In this document: one piece after another, positions 50,445-59,929 of the stretch
Layout: the number at the start of each line of letters is the position of its first letter
How positions within the stretch are numbered: position 1 is the stretch's first letter
Assembly: GCF_036194065.1 (NCBI RefSeq)
Contig: NZ_CP108095.1
Span: forward strand, 8,060,001-8,124,000
DNA from: Streptomyces sp. NBC_00239
GTDB taxonomy: Bacteria > Actinomycetota > Actinomycetes > Streptomycetales > Streptomycetaceae
DNA: 64,000 nt
Direction: 5' to 3'
The notes under the pieces: generated by a model
The model's database searches: none
Told to the model about the DNA's origin: nothing
The model's input: the letters and a program-made list of their open reading frames with translations, nothing else
Program-made: the position numbers and the translations under genes

Positions 50445-51726
50445 TGGTCGTCGCAACACCCCAGCTCAGGGGATGCGATGGACTTCGAGATTCGGCCTGC
50501 AAAGCAGCACTCCCGGGGGAAGCTGAGCCGGGAGCGGGAGGAATACTTCCGGCTCATGGGACTCGGATACGGCAACCGCGAGGCCAGTCGCCTCGTCGGC
50601 ATCAACCCCAGGACCGGCCGTGAGTGGCGCAATGGACGGCCTGAGGGACGCGCAAAGCGCCCGGTGGCGCCCGCACACATCGTGCGGGCGCCACCGGGCG
50701 CTTCTCGTTTTCTGTCGGAGTCCGAGCGTCTTCACATCGCCGACCGGGTGCGGGAGAAGGCGACGGTCCGCGCCATCGCCTCCGAGCTGGGACGCAGTCC
50801 GTCGACGGTCAGCAGAGAGATACGCCGTAATCGCACGGTCCTGCCCAACGGGCGGTGGTACTACCGGCCCCATGCCGCCCAGCGTCGCGCCGACGCACGC
50901 CGGCCCCGGCCCAAAGCCGGAAAGATCGGCACCACCCCCGAACTGCGAGAATTCATCCAGGACCGTCTTGGTCGGCACTGGAGCCCGGAACAGATCTGCC
51001 ACGCTCTGCGCAGGCGGTTCCCCGACCGGCCGGAGATGCACGTGGTCCACGAGACGATCTACCAGGCCCTCTACGTCCAGGGCCGCGGCGAGCTCCGCAG
51101 GGAACTCGCCCTCGCTCTGCGAACGGGACGGGCTCGCCGCAAGCCACACCGCCAGTCCAACAAACGCCAGCCCCGCTTCACCTCACCGATGGTGATGATC
51201 AGCGAACGACCCGCCGAAGCCGCTGACCGTGCCATCCCCGGACACTGGGAAGGCGACCTCATCGTCGGCGCCGGCCATCGTTCCGCCATCGGCACTCTCG
51301 TCGAACGCTCCACCCGGTTCCTGATGCTGGTCCACCTGCCCGACGGCCACCGGGCCGAGCACTTCCACCACGCGTTGACCAGCACCGTCCAGACGATCCC
51401 GCCCCACCTCCGGCGGTCGCTGACCTGGGACCAGGGCAACGAGATGGCGAGCCACCACGTCTTCTCCACCGCTGCCGAAATGCCGGTCTACTTCTGCGAT
51501 CCCGGCAGTCCCTGGCAGCGCGGCTCGAACGAGAACACCAACGGCCTGCTGCGGCAGTACTTCCCCAAAGGCACCGACCTCGCTGCCCACACCAGCGAGC
51601 AACTGGACGCAGTCGCCGCCGAACTGAACAGCCGCCCACGCAAAACGCTCGGCTGGGAAACCCCAGCCGAGCGCCTGCATAAACTGCTCGCCACCACACG
51701 TCAGTGATCACGTGTTGCGACGATCC
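50445..51726 (+). mobile_element. IS30-family insertion sequence
   Basis: The element carries one transposase gene between imperfect terminal inverted repeats TGGTCGTCGCAACAC (50445-50459) and GTGTTGCGACGATCC (51712-51726), 13 of 15 positions matching. CTAG flanks both ends (50441-50444, 51727-51730) and may be the target duplication. It sits between the DUF2252 and cupin genes. Confidence 0.85.
50478..51707 (+). CDS. IS30-family transposase
   Basis: A 409-residue transposase with intact reading frame. The N-terminal helix-turn-helix parts are YFRLMGLGYGNREASRLVGI and VRAIASELGRSPSTVSREIR. The DDE catalytic core shows GHWEGDLIVGAG (first Asp), LTWDQGNEMASH (second Asp) and SPWQRGSNENTNGLLRQYFP (the Glu). 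The end TLGWETPAERLHKLL is typical of IS30. The element therefore looks able to move. Confidence 0.95.
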   Translation: MDFEIRPAKQHSRGKLSREREEYFRLMGLGYGNREASRLVGINPRTGREWRNGRPEGRAKRPVAPAHIVRAPPGASRFLSESERLHIADRVREKATVRAIASELGRSPSTVSREIRRNRTVLPNGRWYYRPHAAQRRADARRPRPKAGKIGTTPELREFIQDRLGRHWSPEQICHALRRRFPDRPEMHVVHETIYQALYVQGRGELRRELALALRTGRARRKPHRQSNKRQPRFTSPMVMISERPAEAADRAIPGHWEGDLIVGAGHRSAIGTLVERSTRFLMLVHLPDGHRAEHFHHALTSTVQTIPPHLRRSLTWDQGNEMASHHVFSTAAEMPVYFCDPGSPWQRGSNENTNGLLRQYFPKGTDLAAHTSEQLDAVAAELNSRPRKTLGWETPAERLHKLLATTRQ

Positions 51727-52253
51727 CTAGAATCCGCCACGCCGGGCGGGGGCGTCAGATCGAACCGGGAGATGACATCGGGCAGCCAGACGGGCCGCCC
51801 GAACTCGAGCCCGTACTTGGCGGCGAGCACCGGAACTGCGTCCTCCGTCGGCGGTGGCCCGTCGGCGAGCATCTCGGCCAGCTCGCGGAAGAAGTGCTCG
51901 AAGCCGGCCGGACTGATGATCTCGATCATGCGGGCCGGGACGGAGCCGGCGTTCCACATCGTGTGGAGTTCCCCGCGCGGCTTGGTGATGTAGCCGCCGG
52001 AGCCCAGAACGACTTCGCGATCGCCCGAGCGGAAGCCGATCTCGCCCTCGGTGACGATCGAGTACTCGTCCTCTCGGGTGTGCAGGTGCGGCGGCACCAG
52101 TGCCCCGACCGGGAAGGGGTGCTCCACGACGGAAACCGCGCCGTCGGTGTCCTCCCCCCACAGCTTGAAGGCGACCCCGATCGAGCCGAGGAAGGCCTCG
52201 GCCCCCTCGCCGGGGCGAACGATGGTGAGCGGCGGGACCAGCGGCTCTGTCAT
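51708..52253 (-). CDS. Cupin-domain protein, C-terminus altered by the IS30 insertion
   Basis: A 181-residue single-cupin protein. Motif 1 is PPHLHTREDEYSIVTEGEIG (metal-binding His/His/Glu) and motif 2 is KPRGELHTMWNAG. ATG 52253 is preferred over GTG 52262. The last six codons (RDRRNT and stop) lie in the right end of the IS element, so the native C-terminus after about VADS has been replaced. The domain itself is complete and may still work. It diverges from a TetR gene that probably controls it. Confidence 0.85.
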   Translation of the reverse strand: MTEPLVPPLTIVRPGEGAEAFLGSIGVAFKLWGEDTDGAVSVVEHPFPVGALVPPHLHTREDEYSIVTEGEIGFRSGDREVVLGSGGYITKPRGELHTMWNAGSVPARMIEIISPAGFEHFFRELAEMLADGPPPTEDAVPVLAAKYGLEFGRPVWLPDVISRFDLTPPPGVADSRDRRNT

Positions 52254-52271
52254 GACGATCACTTCTCGACA

Positions 52272-52311
52272 GTATTTGGAGATACACTCATGTTCTCTTA
52301 AAAAGTCTCCA
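52272..52311. promoter_or_regulatory. Operator candidates between cupin and TetR genes
   Basis: The 73-base divergent gap is AT-rich for this genome. It holds GTATTTGGAGATAC (52272-52285, with GTAT/ATAC ends) and the inverted pair TGGAGA (52277-52282) / TCTCCA (52306-52311). Either could be the TetR site. Confidence 0.4.
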
Positions 52312-52335
52312 CCGTGGATCCCGGGGCGTCAAGAG

Positions 52336-52944
52336 ATGAGTGAACAGCAGCGTTCAACGAAATCGCGTGGCTACGAGATGCGCAAACGCGCCGCGGACGT
52401 GGGACGGACACGAGAGCGCATCATCGAGGCCGCCGTGCATCTGCACGGCACCGCGGGCCCGGCGTCGACGAGCATCTCGGCGATCGCCGAGCGGGCCGGG
52501 GTCACGCGGCTGACCGTGTACCGGCATTTTCCGGATGAGACGGCGTTGTTCGAGGCGTGCTCGGGGCACTGGCTGTCGCGGCAGAGGCTGCCCCGGCCCG
52601 AGGAATGGGGCGCATACGAGACCCCCCTCGAGCGGCTGGCGGCCGGGCTCGCCGACATCTACCGCTTCTACCGTGCGGGCGAGCAGATGCTGACGCTGGT
52701 CATCCGCGACCAGCACGCCGTACCCGAACGGATCCGCCGGTCCCGGGAGGAGACGACCCGGAGGTACGTCGAGGCGCTGGCCAGTGCCTGGCCCGCGGCG
52801 GACGCCCCGGTCCGGCGGGCGGTGATCGGCCATGCCGCGGCGTTCTCGACCTGGCGCTCTCTGTGCCGGGAACAAGGACTCACCGACCGCGCGGCAGTCG
52901 AGGTCATGACCACCCTGGTGGAAGCGGTCGGGGCGAAGCCGTGA
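52336..52944 (+). CDS. TetR-family regulator
   Basis: A 202-residue repressor. The helix-turn-helix is TSISAIAERAGVTRLTVYRH followed by FPDETALFEACSGHW. The ligand-binding part is helical with no known subfamily sign. ATG 52336 follows AAGAG. It is divergent from the cupin gene, the usual arrangement for a TetR regulator and its target. Confidence 0.9.
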   Translation: MSEQQRSTKSRGYEMRKRAADVGRTRERIIEAAVHLHGTAGPASTSISAIAERAGVTRLTVYRHFPDETALFEACSGHWLSRQRLPRPEEWGAYETPLERLAAGLADIYRFYRAGEQMLTLVIRDQHAVPERIRRSREETTRRYVEALASAWPAADAPVRRAVIGHAAAFSTWRSLCREQGLTDRAAVEVMTTLVEAVGAKP

Positions 52945-53071
52945 AGAGCGAGGCCGCGCGACGATGGAGATCGCGCCCGCTCACCCGCGGGGGTGGAGTC
53001 GAACGGTTGCCTGATACTGAAGATCCAGGCCCGTGCCCGTGAAACCGGGCGAGTCCCGTTTTGGAGCAGTG

Positions 53072-53791
53072 ATGTCGGAACACCTCAACGCCGTTGGTCA
53101 GCCCGTGGGCGAGCCCGTCCCGGACTGGACGCCCCGGCCCGCTCCGGCACGTGTCTGCCTGGAAGGCGTCCGCTGCCGGCTGGAGCCGCTCGACGCACTG
53201 CGGCACGCGGACGACCTCTTCGCCTCCTACGCCACCGCGCCGGACGGGCGGGACTGGACCTACCTGCCCACCGAGCGGTTCGACCGGGCCGAGGACTACC
53301 GCGAGTGGGCCTTGGGAGCTGCGGCCGGCGACGACCCGCTGCACTACGCGGTGATCGACCGTTCGACGGGCCGGGCCGTGGGCACGCTGTCCCTGATGAG
53401 GCAGAACCCGGCTGACGGAGTGATCGAGGTGGGCTACGTGGTGTTCTCGCCGCTGATGCAGGGAACCCCGCTGTCGACCGAGGCGCAGTACCTGCTGATG
53501 TCGTACGCCTTCGACGAGCTCGGCTACCGGCGCTACGAGTGGAAGTGCGACGACCGCAACGAACCGTCCCGCCGGGCGGCGGAGCGCCTGGGGTTCACGT
53601 TCGAGGGAATCTTCCGCCAGGCACTGGTCTACAAGGGCCGCAACCGGGACACCGCCTGGTTCTCCGTACTGGACCGGGACTGGCCGCTGCTGCGCAAGGC
53701 GTTCCGGGCGTGGCTGGCGGAGGACAACTTCGACGCCGACGGCCGCCAGCAGCGCTCGCTGTCCGCGCTGCGCGCGGCGCTGCGGGACTGA
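53072..53791 (+). CDS. GNAT acetyltransferase, RimJ/RimL-like
   Basis: A 239-residue enzyme. The start at ATG 53072 has TGGAGC upstream. IEVGYVVFSPLMQGTPLSTE is the strand-4 and CoA-loop region, YRRYEWKCDDRNEPSRRAAE is the family helix, and LGFTFEGIFRQALVYKGRNR closes the fold. RimL-type members acetylate protein N-termini or small amines. It follows the TetR gene by 127 bases and may be independent. Confidence 0.88.
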   Translation: MSEHLNAVGQPVGEPVPDWTPRPAPARVCLEGVRCRLEPLDALRHADDLFASYATAPDGRDWTYLPTERFDRAEDYREWALGAAAGDDPLHYAVIDRSTGRAVGTLSLMRQNPADGVIEVGYVVFSPLMQGTPLSTEAQYLLMSYAFDELGYRRYEWKCDDRNEPSRRAAERLGFTFEGIFRQALVYKGRNRDTAWFSVLDRDWPLLRKAFRAWLAEDNFDADGRQQRSLSALRAALRD

Positions 53792-53876
53792 GACGGTGCG
53801 GTGACCAGCCGCTGGGGACGGGGCCGCCGAGGCGCGCGGGAGGGAGGACGGCGCAGGCGCGACGTGGGGGAGTCGG

Positions 53877-54533
53877 TCAAGCGCCCGGTAGCACCAGGCC
53901 CGACTCGTAGGCGATGATGACCAGTTGGGCCCGGTCCCGGGCGGCCAGCTTCCCCATGATCCGGCTGACGTGAGTCTTCGCCGTGAGGGGCGAGAGGCCC
54001 AGCGTCTCCGCGATCTCGGTGTTGTTCAGGCCGCGGGCCACCAGAGCGAGGACCTCGCGCTCGCGGCCCGACAGACCTTCCGGGCCGGCCGTGGCCGGGA
54101 CTTCCGGAAAGGACAGAGCCCGGGCGATGAGCCGGGAGGTCGGGCCGGGCGACAGCAGGGCCTCCCCGGCCGCGACCGTGCGGATGGCGGCGAGGAGTTC
54201 CGCCGGGTGGATGTCCTTCACGACGAAACCCGAGGCGCCCGCTCGTAGCGCCTGCATGACGTGCTCGTCGGTGTCGTACGTGGTGAGGACCAGCACCTTC
54301 ACCCCGGCCAGGTCCTCGTCGGCGACGATCAGCCGCGTGGCCCCGATTCCGTCGAGCTCGGGCATGCGCAGGTCCATGACCACCAGGTCGGCCCGGGCCG
54401 AACGAGCCAGCTCCACGGCTTCCCTGCCGTTGGCCGCCTGACCCACGACCTCCATGTCCGGCGCCGATTCGACGAGCATCGCGAACGATGCCCGCACGAG
54501 CGTCTGGTCGTCCGCGAGCAGGACCCGGATCAC
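53877..54533 (-). CDS. NarL/FixJ-family response regulator
   Basis: A 218-residue regulator. The receiver starts MIRVLLADDQTLVRASFAML, the phospho-acceptor Asp is in DLVVMDLRMPE, and the conserved Lys is in FVVKDIHP. The LuxR-type DNA-binding region is GREREVLALVARGLNNTEIA. GTG 54533 overlaps the kinase stop as GTGA. The pair probably responds to envelope or drug stress and controls the MMPL exporter upstream. Confidence 0.92.
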   Translation of the reverse strand: MIRVLLADDQTLVRASFAMLVESAPDMEVVGQAANGREAVELARSARADLVVMDLRMPELDGIGATRLIVADEDLAGVKVLVLTTYDTDEHVMQALRAGASGFVVKDIHPAELLAAIRTVAAGEALLSPGPTSRLIARALSFPEVPATAGPEGLSGREREVLALVARGLNNTEIAETLGLSPLTAKTHVSRIMGKLAARDRAQLVIIAYESGLVLPGA

Positions 54534-55681
54534 ACCGTCACCCCTCTCCTCGAGACCGGCAGCGCTGCCGTGACCTCGAAACCCCCGCCATCGCGCGGGC
54601 CCGCGCTCAGTGTGCCGCCCACGCTCCTCGCCCGCTCACGCATCCCGAGGATCCCGTATCCGGACCCACCCGGTCCACCGGACCTGGTGCCGCCGTTGGT
54701 CACCCGTACCGTCAACACCTCCTCCTCCAGCACGACGTCGACCCGCAGGTCCGCGCCCGGTGACCCGTGCCGCACGGCGTTGGTCAGGGACTCCTGCACG
54801 ATCCGGTACGCCGCCGCGCCCACCGCCGCCGGGACCTTCGCCGCTCCCGTCCTCACCGTCAGGTCCGCGCCGGAAAGCCGTACGAGATCGGGCAGCGCGG
54901 CCAGGTCCGGCAGTGGGCCCTCCGGGGAGGCCCTCAGCACGTTCAGGGTCGTCCGCACCTCGGAGCGGGCTTCGCGGCAGGTCTCCGCGATCCCGTCGAG
55001 CGCTCGGACGAGCGCCTCCCGGTCGAGCCGGTCGGGGTCGGCGACCAGGACGTGCGCGGCGACCGACGTCTGCACGCCGATGAGGGTGATCGAGTGTGCG
55101 AGGAGGTCGTGCAGATCCCTGGCTATCCGCAGCCGCTCCTCGGCCACCTTGCGCTCCGCCTCGCGCTCCGCCCGCTCGAGCACTCCCGCCACCAACTGCC
55201 GGTAGAGCCGGATGCTGGCGCCGAAGAGCAGCATGGCGATCACCCAGCCGGAGACCCTGAGCAACTCGACCATCTCGTGCGGGTTGGCGAAGAGCTGCAT
55301 GGTGAGGGTGATGGACGTGATCGAGAACCCCACGACCACCGTGCGCTTCGGCCGGCCGGTCGAAGCGACGGTGTACAGCGCGGTCATCGAGGCCGGTATG
55401 GGCGCCATGTGCATGAAGTCGAGTGCGTGGTACGGGGTGACGCAGGCCACCACGGCCACCAGCACCGCCATGGGCGCCTTGCGCCGCCACGCCAGCGGGA
55501 CGTGCGCGGCGAGCAGCAGTGCCCAGCCCAGGGCGTCCGGGCGACGGCCGTCGTCGACGGTCAGAGCGAGCAGCGCCGCAATGACCGCGAAGACTGCTGC
55601 GACCGTCGCGTCGCACCGCACCGGGTACGGCGCGGCCTGCGGGTCGCGGGTGAAAGCCGCTGCGAAGTCCATGGCGTCCAT
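54530..55681 (-). CDS. Two-component sensor histidine kinase (HisKA_3 type)
   Basis: A 383-residue kinase with about five hydrophobic helices in the first 190 residues. The phospho-transfer helix is EERLRIARDLHDLLAHSITL, and the ATPase domain has NAVRHGSPGADLRV and GSGYGILGMRERA. ATG 55681 is the first start; ATG 55672 is an alternative. It lies 55 bases behind the MMPL gene across a hairpin and is coupled to its response regulator. Confidence 0.92.
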   Translation of the reverse strand: MDAMDFAAAFTRDPQAAPYPVRCDATVAAVFAVIAALLALTVDDGRRPDALGWALLLAAHVPLAWRRKAPMAVLVAVVACVTPYHALDFMHMAPIPASMTALYTVASTGRPKRTVVVGFSITSITLTMQLFANPHEMVELLRVSGWVIAMLLFGASIRLYRQLVAGVLERAEREAERKVAEERLRIARDLHDLLAHSITLIGVQTSVAAHVLVADPDRLDREALVRALDGIAETCREARSEVRTTLNVLRASPEGPLPDLAALPDLVRLSGADLTVRTGAAKVPAAVGAAAYRIVQESLTNAVRHGSPGADLRVDVVLEEEVLTVRVTNGGTRSGGPGGSGYGILGMRERARSVGGTLSAGPRDGGGFEVTAALPVSRRGVTV

Positions 55682-55688
55682 CCTCCCT

Positions 55689-55729
55689 GCGGTCAGGGGC
55701 TCCTGACAGTCCGGGGAGCCCCTGACCGC
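55689..55729 (-). terminator. 15-bp perfect hairpin between MMPL and kinase genes
   Basis: GCGGTCAGGGGCTCC and GGAGCCCCTGACCGC pair perfectly with an 11-base loop. It fills most of the 55-base gap, so it may separate or attenuate expression of the two-component genes from the exporter. Confidence 0.8.
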
Positions 55730-55736
55730 GCCCTGA

Positions 55737-57788
55737 TCAGACCCGTACGGGATCTCGCTCGGTGTCCGAACCAGCGGTCGGCGCCGGCTTCTTGGCCAAT
55801 GGGCCCGGCCACCACACCCTCCGGCCGAGCAGCACGCTCGCGCTGGTGACGAGGTAGGTGCGGACCAGGAAGGTGTCGAGCAGGACGCCGACCGCGATCA
55901 CGAAGCCGAGTTCGGCCAGTTGCACCATGGGCATGTTGACGAGGACCGCGAAGGTGGCGGCGAGGACGAGTCCCGCCGAGGCGATCACCCCGCCGGTGGT
56001 GCGCAGGGCGGTCAGGGCCGCGGCGCCCGGCTCCACCCCCTCCAGGCACTCCTCGCGCATCCGGTGCATCAGGAAGATGCCGTAGTCGACGCCGAGGGCG
56101 ACGAGGAAGACGAAGGAGAGCAGCCCCAGGCCCGGGTCGGTGCCCTCGAAGCCGAAGAGCGGCTCGAAGACGAGGCCGCCGATGCCGAGGGCGGCGACCC
56201 ACACGGCGACGACCGCGGCGACCAGGATCAGCGGGGCCACGAGGCTCCGCAGCAGCACGATCAGGACGAGCAGGACGACCACGATGACGAGCGGGACGAC
56301 GATGTTCCGGTCGCCGGCGTTGGTGTCGGTCAGGTCGAGCTGTTCGGCGCTGGGCCCGCCGACGTACACGCCGTCACCGAGCGCGGAACGCAGCTCCCTG
56401 ATGGTCGAGGTCTCGGCCGGTGACTGCGGCGGGTGCGCGGCGATGACCGAGATCTCCATCCAACCCTCCCCGCTGCGGCCCCGTTCGACTTTCGCGACCC
56501 CCTCTGTGGCGCGGGCGGTTTCCAGCGTGTTGGCGGAGGCGGAGGTCGGGGCGACGACGGTGATGGGCTGGGTTCCCCGCTCCGGATACGCGGTGGCCAG
56601 CGTCTTCATCGCGGCGACGGCCTCCGGGGTGGAGCTGAAGGAATCCTCCTGCTTGAGGGCCCCGGGCATGTTCAGCGCGCCGAGTGCGAGGGCGGCCAGC
56701 GCGGCGGCGCCCGCGAGGAGGACGACGAGGGGCCGCCGACCGGCCGAGGAGCCCATGGCGGCGAAGAAGGAGCGGCGCGCCGCTTTCGGCTCGCTGCCGT
56801 ACGCCGGGATCAGGGGCCAGAACACCCGCCGGCCGAGCACGACGAGCAGAGCGGGGAGGAGCGTCATCATCGCGACGAGTGCGCACAGCACACCGACGGC
56901 GGCGGTGGGCCCCATCCCCCGGCTGCTGTTCATGTCGGCGGCCAGCAGGCAGAGCATGCCGAGGGCGACGGTGCCGGAGGAGGCGAGGACGGCGGGGCCG
57001 CAGCCCCGCAGGGCGGCCGCCATCGCGTCGTGGGAGCGCGGGGTGCGGCGCAGTTCCTCGCGGTAGCGGGAGACGAGGAGGAGGGCGTAGTCGGTGCCCG
57101 CGCCGAAGACCAGGATGGTCATGACGCCCGTGCTCTGGCCGGACACGCTGATGTCGAACCCCTGGTGGAGGGCGTAGGTGACGGCCATGGAGAGGTAGTC
57201 GGCGATGCCGGCGGCGATCAGTGGGACGAGCCAGAGGAAGGGGCTCCGGTAGATGATGATCAGGAGGAGGGCGACCACGGCGACGGTGGTGTACAGGAGC
57301 GGCCCGTCGAGGGAGTTGTAGACCTCGCTCGCGTCGGTGGCGAGCGCGCCGGGGCCGCCCACCTCGCCGCTCACGGTCTCACGGATGTCGTGCACGAAGG
57401 CGTCCCTGGCCTCCTCGTCCGTGCCGGGCTCGGTGCTGGACACGGCGTACAGGAGCGTGCTGCCGTCCTGGGAGGGCACGGCCTGCGGCGGCGCGGTGAG
57501 GGGGTGTTCGGCGGCGACCTGCCCCACCTCCCGGGCGGCGGTCGCCTTGTCCTCGGCGGTCAGTCCGCCGTCGCGGTGGTAGACCAGCACGAGGTCGGTC
57601 GAGTCGCCGCCGGGCATCCGCTCGCTGATCTTCGCGACCTGGGTGGAGTCGGCGCTCGCGGGCAGGTAGTCGACCGCGCGGTCGCGCTGTACGTCTCCGA
57701 GCTTTCCGGCGAGGGGTGCGGCGAGGGCGATCACCATCACCCACAGGGCCAGCACCCCCCACCCGACCATCCTCTTTCGGCCTTCCAT
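55737..57788 (-). CDS. MMPL-family RND exporter
   Basis: A 683-residue membrane protein with about 12 helices in two repeated halves. The family motifs are VFGAGTDYALLLVSRYREEL in the first half and LGVDYGIFLMHRMREE in the second; the Asp in each (GTDYAL, GVDYGI) carries the proton relay. Large loops after helices 1 and 7 face outward. MMPL proteins export lipids or hydrophobic compounds. ATG 57788 has GGGGG upstream and is preferred to ATG 57803. Confidence 0.93.
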   Translation of the reverse strand: MEGRKRMVGWGVLALWVMVIALAAPLAGKLGDVQRDRAVDYLPASADSTQVAKISERMPGGDSTDLVLVYHRDGGLTAEDKATAAREVGQVAAEHPLTAPPQAVPSQDGSTLLYAVSSTEPGTDEEARDAFVHDIRETVSGEVGGPGALATDASEVYNSLDGPLLYTTVAVVALLLIIIYRSPFLWLVPLIAAGIADYLSMAVTYALHQGFDISVSGQSTGVMTILVFGAGTDYALLLVSRYREELRRTPRSHDAMAAALRGCGPAVLASSGTVALGMLCLLAADMNSSRGMGPTAAVGVLCALVAMMTLLPALLVVLGRRVFWPLIPAYGSEPKAARRSFFAAMGSSAGRRPLVVLLAGAAALAALALGALNMPGALKQEDSFSSTPEAVAAMKTLATAYPERGTQPITVVAPTSASANTLETARATEGVAKVERGRSGEGWMEISVIAAHPPQSPAETSTIRELRSALGDGVYVGGPSAEQLDLTDTNAGDRNIVVPLVIVVVLLVLIVLLRSLVAPLILVAAVVAVWVAALGIGGLVFEPLFGFEGTDPGLGLLSFVFLVALGVDYGIFLMHRMREECLEGVEPGAAALTALRTTGGVIASAGLVLAATFAVLVNMPMVQLAELGFVIAVGVLLDTFLVRTYLVTSASVLLGRRVWWPGPLAKKPAPTAGSDTERDPVRV

Positions 57789-57952
57789 CGGGGCCCCCTT
57801 CATCAGTGCTCATCGGGTCTGTCCCAGACTCCCGCCGGCGGAAGGCCGGTTCGTCGCACTGACGGCCGAGTTGAGGGGTACTGCCGGGGGTGGTGCACCA
57901 CGGGGACTACTCCCGGGGGAGTACGGCGCGGGCTCCGCGGCGAGGGAGCGCC

Positions 57953-58393
57953 TCAGCCCAGTTGCTCGGCCAGCGCGACGATGATGCCGGACGGACCGCG
58001 GAGGTAGCAGAGCAGGTAGCTGTCCTCGAACCGGGCGATCTCGCCGATGAGTTCGGCGCCGTGCGGGCGCAGGCGGGCAACGGTGTCCTCGATGTCGTCG
58101 ACGGCGAACATGACGCGGTGCGTGCCCAGAACATTGTGCGGACGGTCGCGCGGCCCGTCGCTGATCACCGCCGGACTGCGGTACTTCGCCAGCTCGATCC
58201 GGCTGTGACGGTCCGGCGTCCGGAGCATCGCGATGTCACACTGGACGCCGTCGAGCCCGGTGCACCGGTCGGCGAAGAGGCCCTCGACCTCGCCCCTGCC
58301 CTCCAGCTCCATACCGACTTCCACGAAGAACGCGATGGCGGCGTCGATGTCCTCGACGACGATGCCGACGTTGTCCATCCGCTGAATCGCCAT
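57953..58393 (-). CDS. VOC (glyoxalase/dioxygenase-fold) protein
   Basis: A 146-residue VOC-superfamily protein starting at ATG 58393. The fold is shown by RMDNVGIVVEDIDAAIAFFV, the central SRIELAKYRSP with a metal-ligand Glu, THRVMFAVDDIEDTVARLRP and YLRGPSGIIVALAEQLG. It may act on a lactoylglutathione-like adduct or bind a drug. It lies 165 bases upstream of the MMPL gene, on the same strand. Confidence 0.88.
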   Translation of the reverse strand: MAIQRMDNVGIVVEDIDAAIAFFVEVGMELEGRGEVEGLFADRCTGLDGVQCDIAMLRTPDRHSRIELAKYRSPAVISDGPRDRPHNVLGTHRVMFAVDDIEDTVARLRPHGAELIGEIARFEDSYLLCYLRGPSGIIVALAEQLG

Positions 58394-58982
58394 ATCGGCC
58401 TCTCCTTCTTCCTCGCGCGGCCGGCGCCGGCCGCTGCTGTCCCCGCTGCCGGATACTTCCGCGTCGATGCGCAGGGTGAGCGCTCCGGCGTCGCGTCTCC
58501 CCTGTCGATTCACGCTGCCGGGCCACTCCCGTACGGCGCGGGTGGCCTCCCCGGCGGACGCTCGGGGCTGACGGAACCGCCGGGGACCGGCCGGTCGTCG
58601 GCCGGGTCGATGGCTCGCACGTATTCGGGGTGTGAGGTGCCGGGGCGAGTCCGGGTTGCCGCGTGCGACGTTGACCGAGACACCTTCGGGGCGCAGGTGG
58701 TGGAGGCCGGTGCCGGGACCGGTGGAGGTGTCGATGGCGCCGTGTGACGGGGCCAGACGTGTTCGCGGCTCTCGGTCGTCGGCGCGCGCTGGGCGGCCCC
58801 CGCGCCCGGGCCCGCGGTCGGCGGGCCCGGGCGGGGGCCCGGACGGGGGGATCACTGTGGGGACGCGCTCCGCGCCTGCCATGTCCCGGCCTCGGCCAGG
58901 AATCGGCCTCGGCCGGGAACACGTGCACGCCGTGCACCCGGCCTGTGACGACCCGGGGGAGGCGCCCCCTTCGTTCCGCTCG
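58394..58982. other. 589-base region without a recognised gene
   Basis: Very GC-rich. It holds the VOC promoter at the left. At 58804-58832 a 12-bp perfect hairpin (GCCCGGGCCCGC, then GCGGGCCCGGGC) probably ends the snapalysin transcript. Confidence 0.55.
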
Positions 58983-59561
58983 TCAGGGAGCGTCGACGAG
59001 GACCCGGCCGTCGGTCGGCACTGCCGCCGCGAGCCCGTTCGCGTACGCGGCCTGCACGCGGGAGCGCTCGGTCGCGTTCGGCACGGCGTTGGTGCAGGCC
59101 GTCCCGGCGCTGGACCCGGACATCAGCTGGGTGCACGGGCCCGGCTTGGTGTCCGGGAGGCCGAGGCTGTGGCCCAGCTCGTGCGCCGCGATGCGCGTCT
59201 TGTCGTACCCCTGGCTCACGGCCTGCGCGCCGAGTTCGACCCGCACCTGCCGCCCCGGACGGACCGGGCCGAGGGTGGCCTGCGGCCAGCCGGTCGTGGC
59301 CACGATGACGATCTCGGCCCGGACTCCGGGCGCGGCCTCCACCAGTCGTACATTGCTGACGTTCGCGTTCCAGGAGGCGACCCCGGCCGCGATGGCCGCT
59401 TCCCAACCGCCTGCCCGACTGTCGTCATAACGGAGCGTCACCACTGCCGCGGCGGCGTCCGGTACGGCCACGGGCGCGGGCGCCGCGGTCGCGCCGGTTG
59501 CCGCGGCGAGGACCAGCGCGGCGGCAGAGGTGCCCGCTTTCAGCCAGGTGCCCAGGGACAT
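58983..59561 (-). CDS. Snapalysin-type extracellular metalloprotease (peptidase M7)
   Basis: A 192-residue secreted protease. The signal is GTSAAALVLAAATGATAAPA. The zinc site is HELGHSLGLPD, where two His and the final Asp bind zinc and the Glu is the base; Asp as third ligand is the hallmark of M7 (snapalysin). CTQLMSGSSAGTAC supplies the Met-turn and a likely disulfide. Only about 30 residues separate signal and catalytic domain, so the pro-region is short. LysR regulators often flank snapalysin genes, but none is seen here. Confidence 0.93.
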   Translation of the reverse strand: MSLGTWLKAGTSAAALVLAAATGATAAPAPVAVPDAAAAVVTLRYDDSRAGGWEAAIAAGVASWNANVSNVRLVEAAPGVRAEIVIVATTGWPQATLGPVRPGRQVRVELGAQAVSQGYDKTRIAAHELGHSLGLPDTKPGPCTQLMSGSSAGTACTNAVPNATERSRVQAAYANGLAAAVPTDGRVLVDAP

Positions 59562-59929
59562 GGACGTGCTCCTTCACATGTGGGGGGACCCAGCCCCTCG
59601 GCGGAGCCGGGGCGCGGAGGCGCCGCCACCGCCCGCCGGTGGCCCGCACGTTCGGACAGCCGCCCCTCCGAAGCCCTAAGAAGGTAGCCCCGCACCCCAC
59701 TTTTCCGTCATGCACCTGCCAGCCATTTCCAGTACGTGCTCAGGCCGCTGCCCGGTCAGCGGGCGTCCCGGCCGGGGCAGGCGCTCAGCAACTCGGATCC
59801 GAACTGCCGACACGAGACCAGGGCGGGGCCTGCGCAGGGCGGCCGGTGTGGCCGCCCTGCCGGACCGCTTACGGGCGAGTTCCGGTCGTACCCGGCGGCA
59901 TCGGGCCGGGCGGGGACGGGGGGCCGGGC
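59562..59929. other. Snapalysin promoter region, no gene seen
   Basis: A 368-base gap upstream of snapalysin and after the lectin end. Nothing coding was recognised. The segment 59670-59720 is AT-richer (TAAGAAGGTAGCC) and may be the promoter. Confidence 0.5.
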
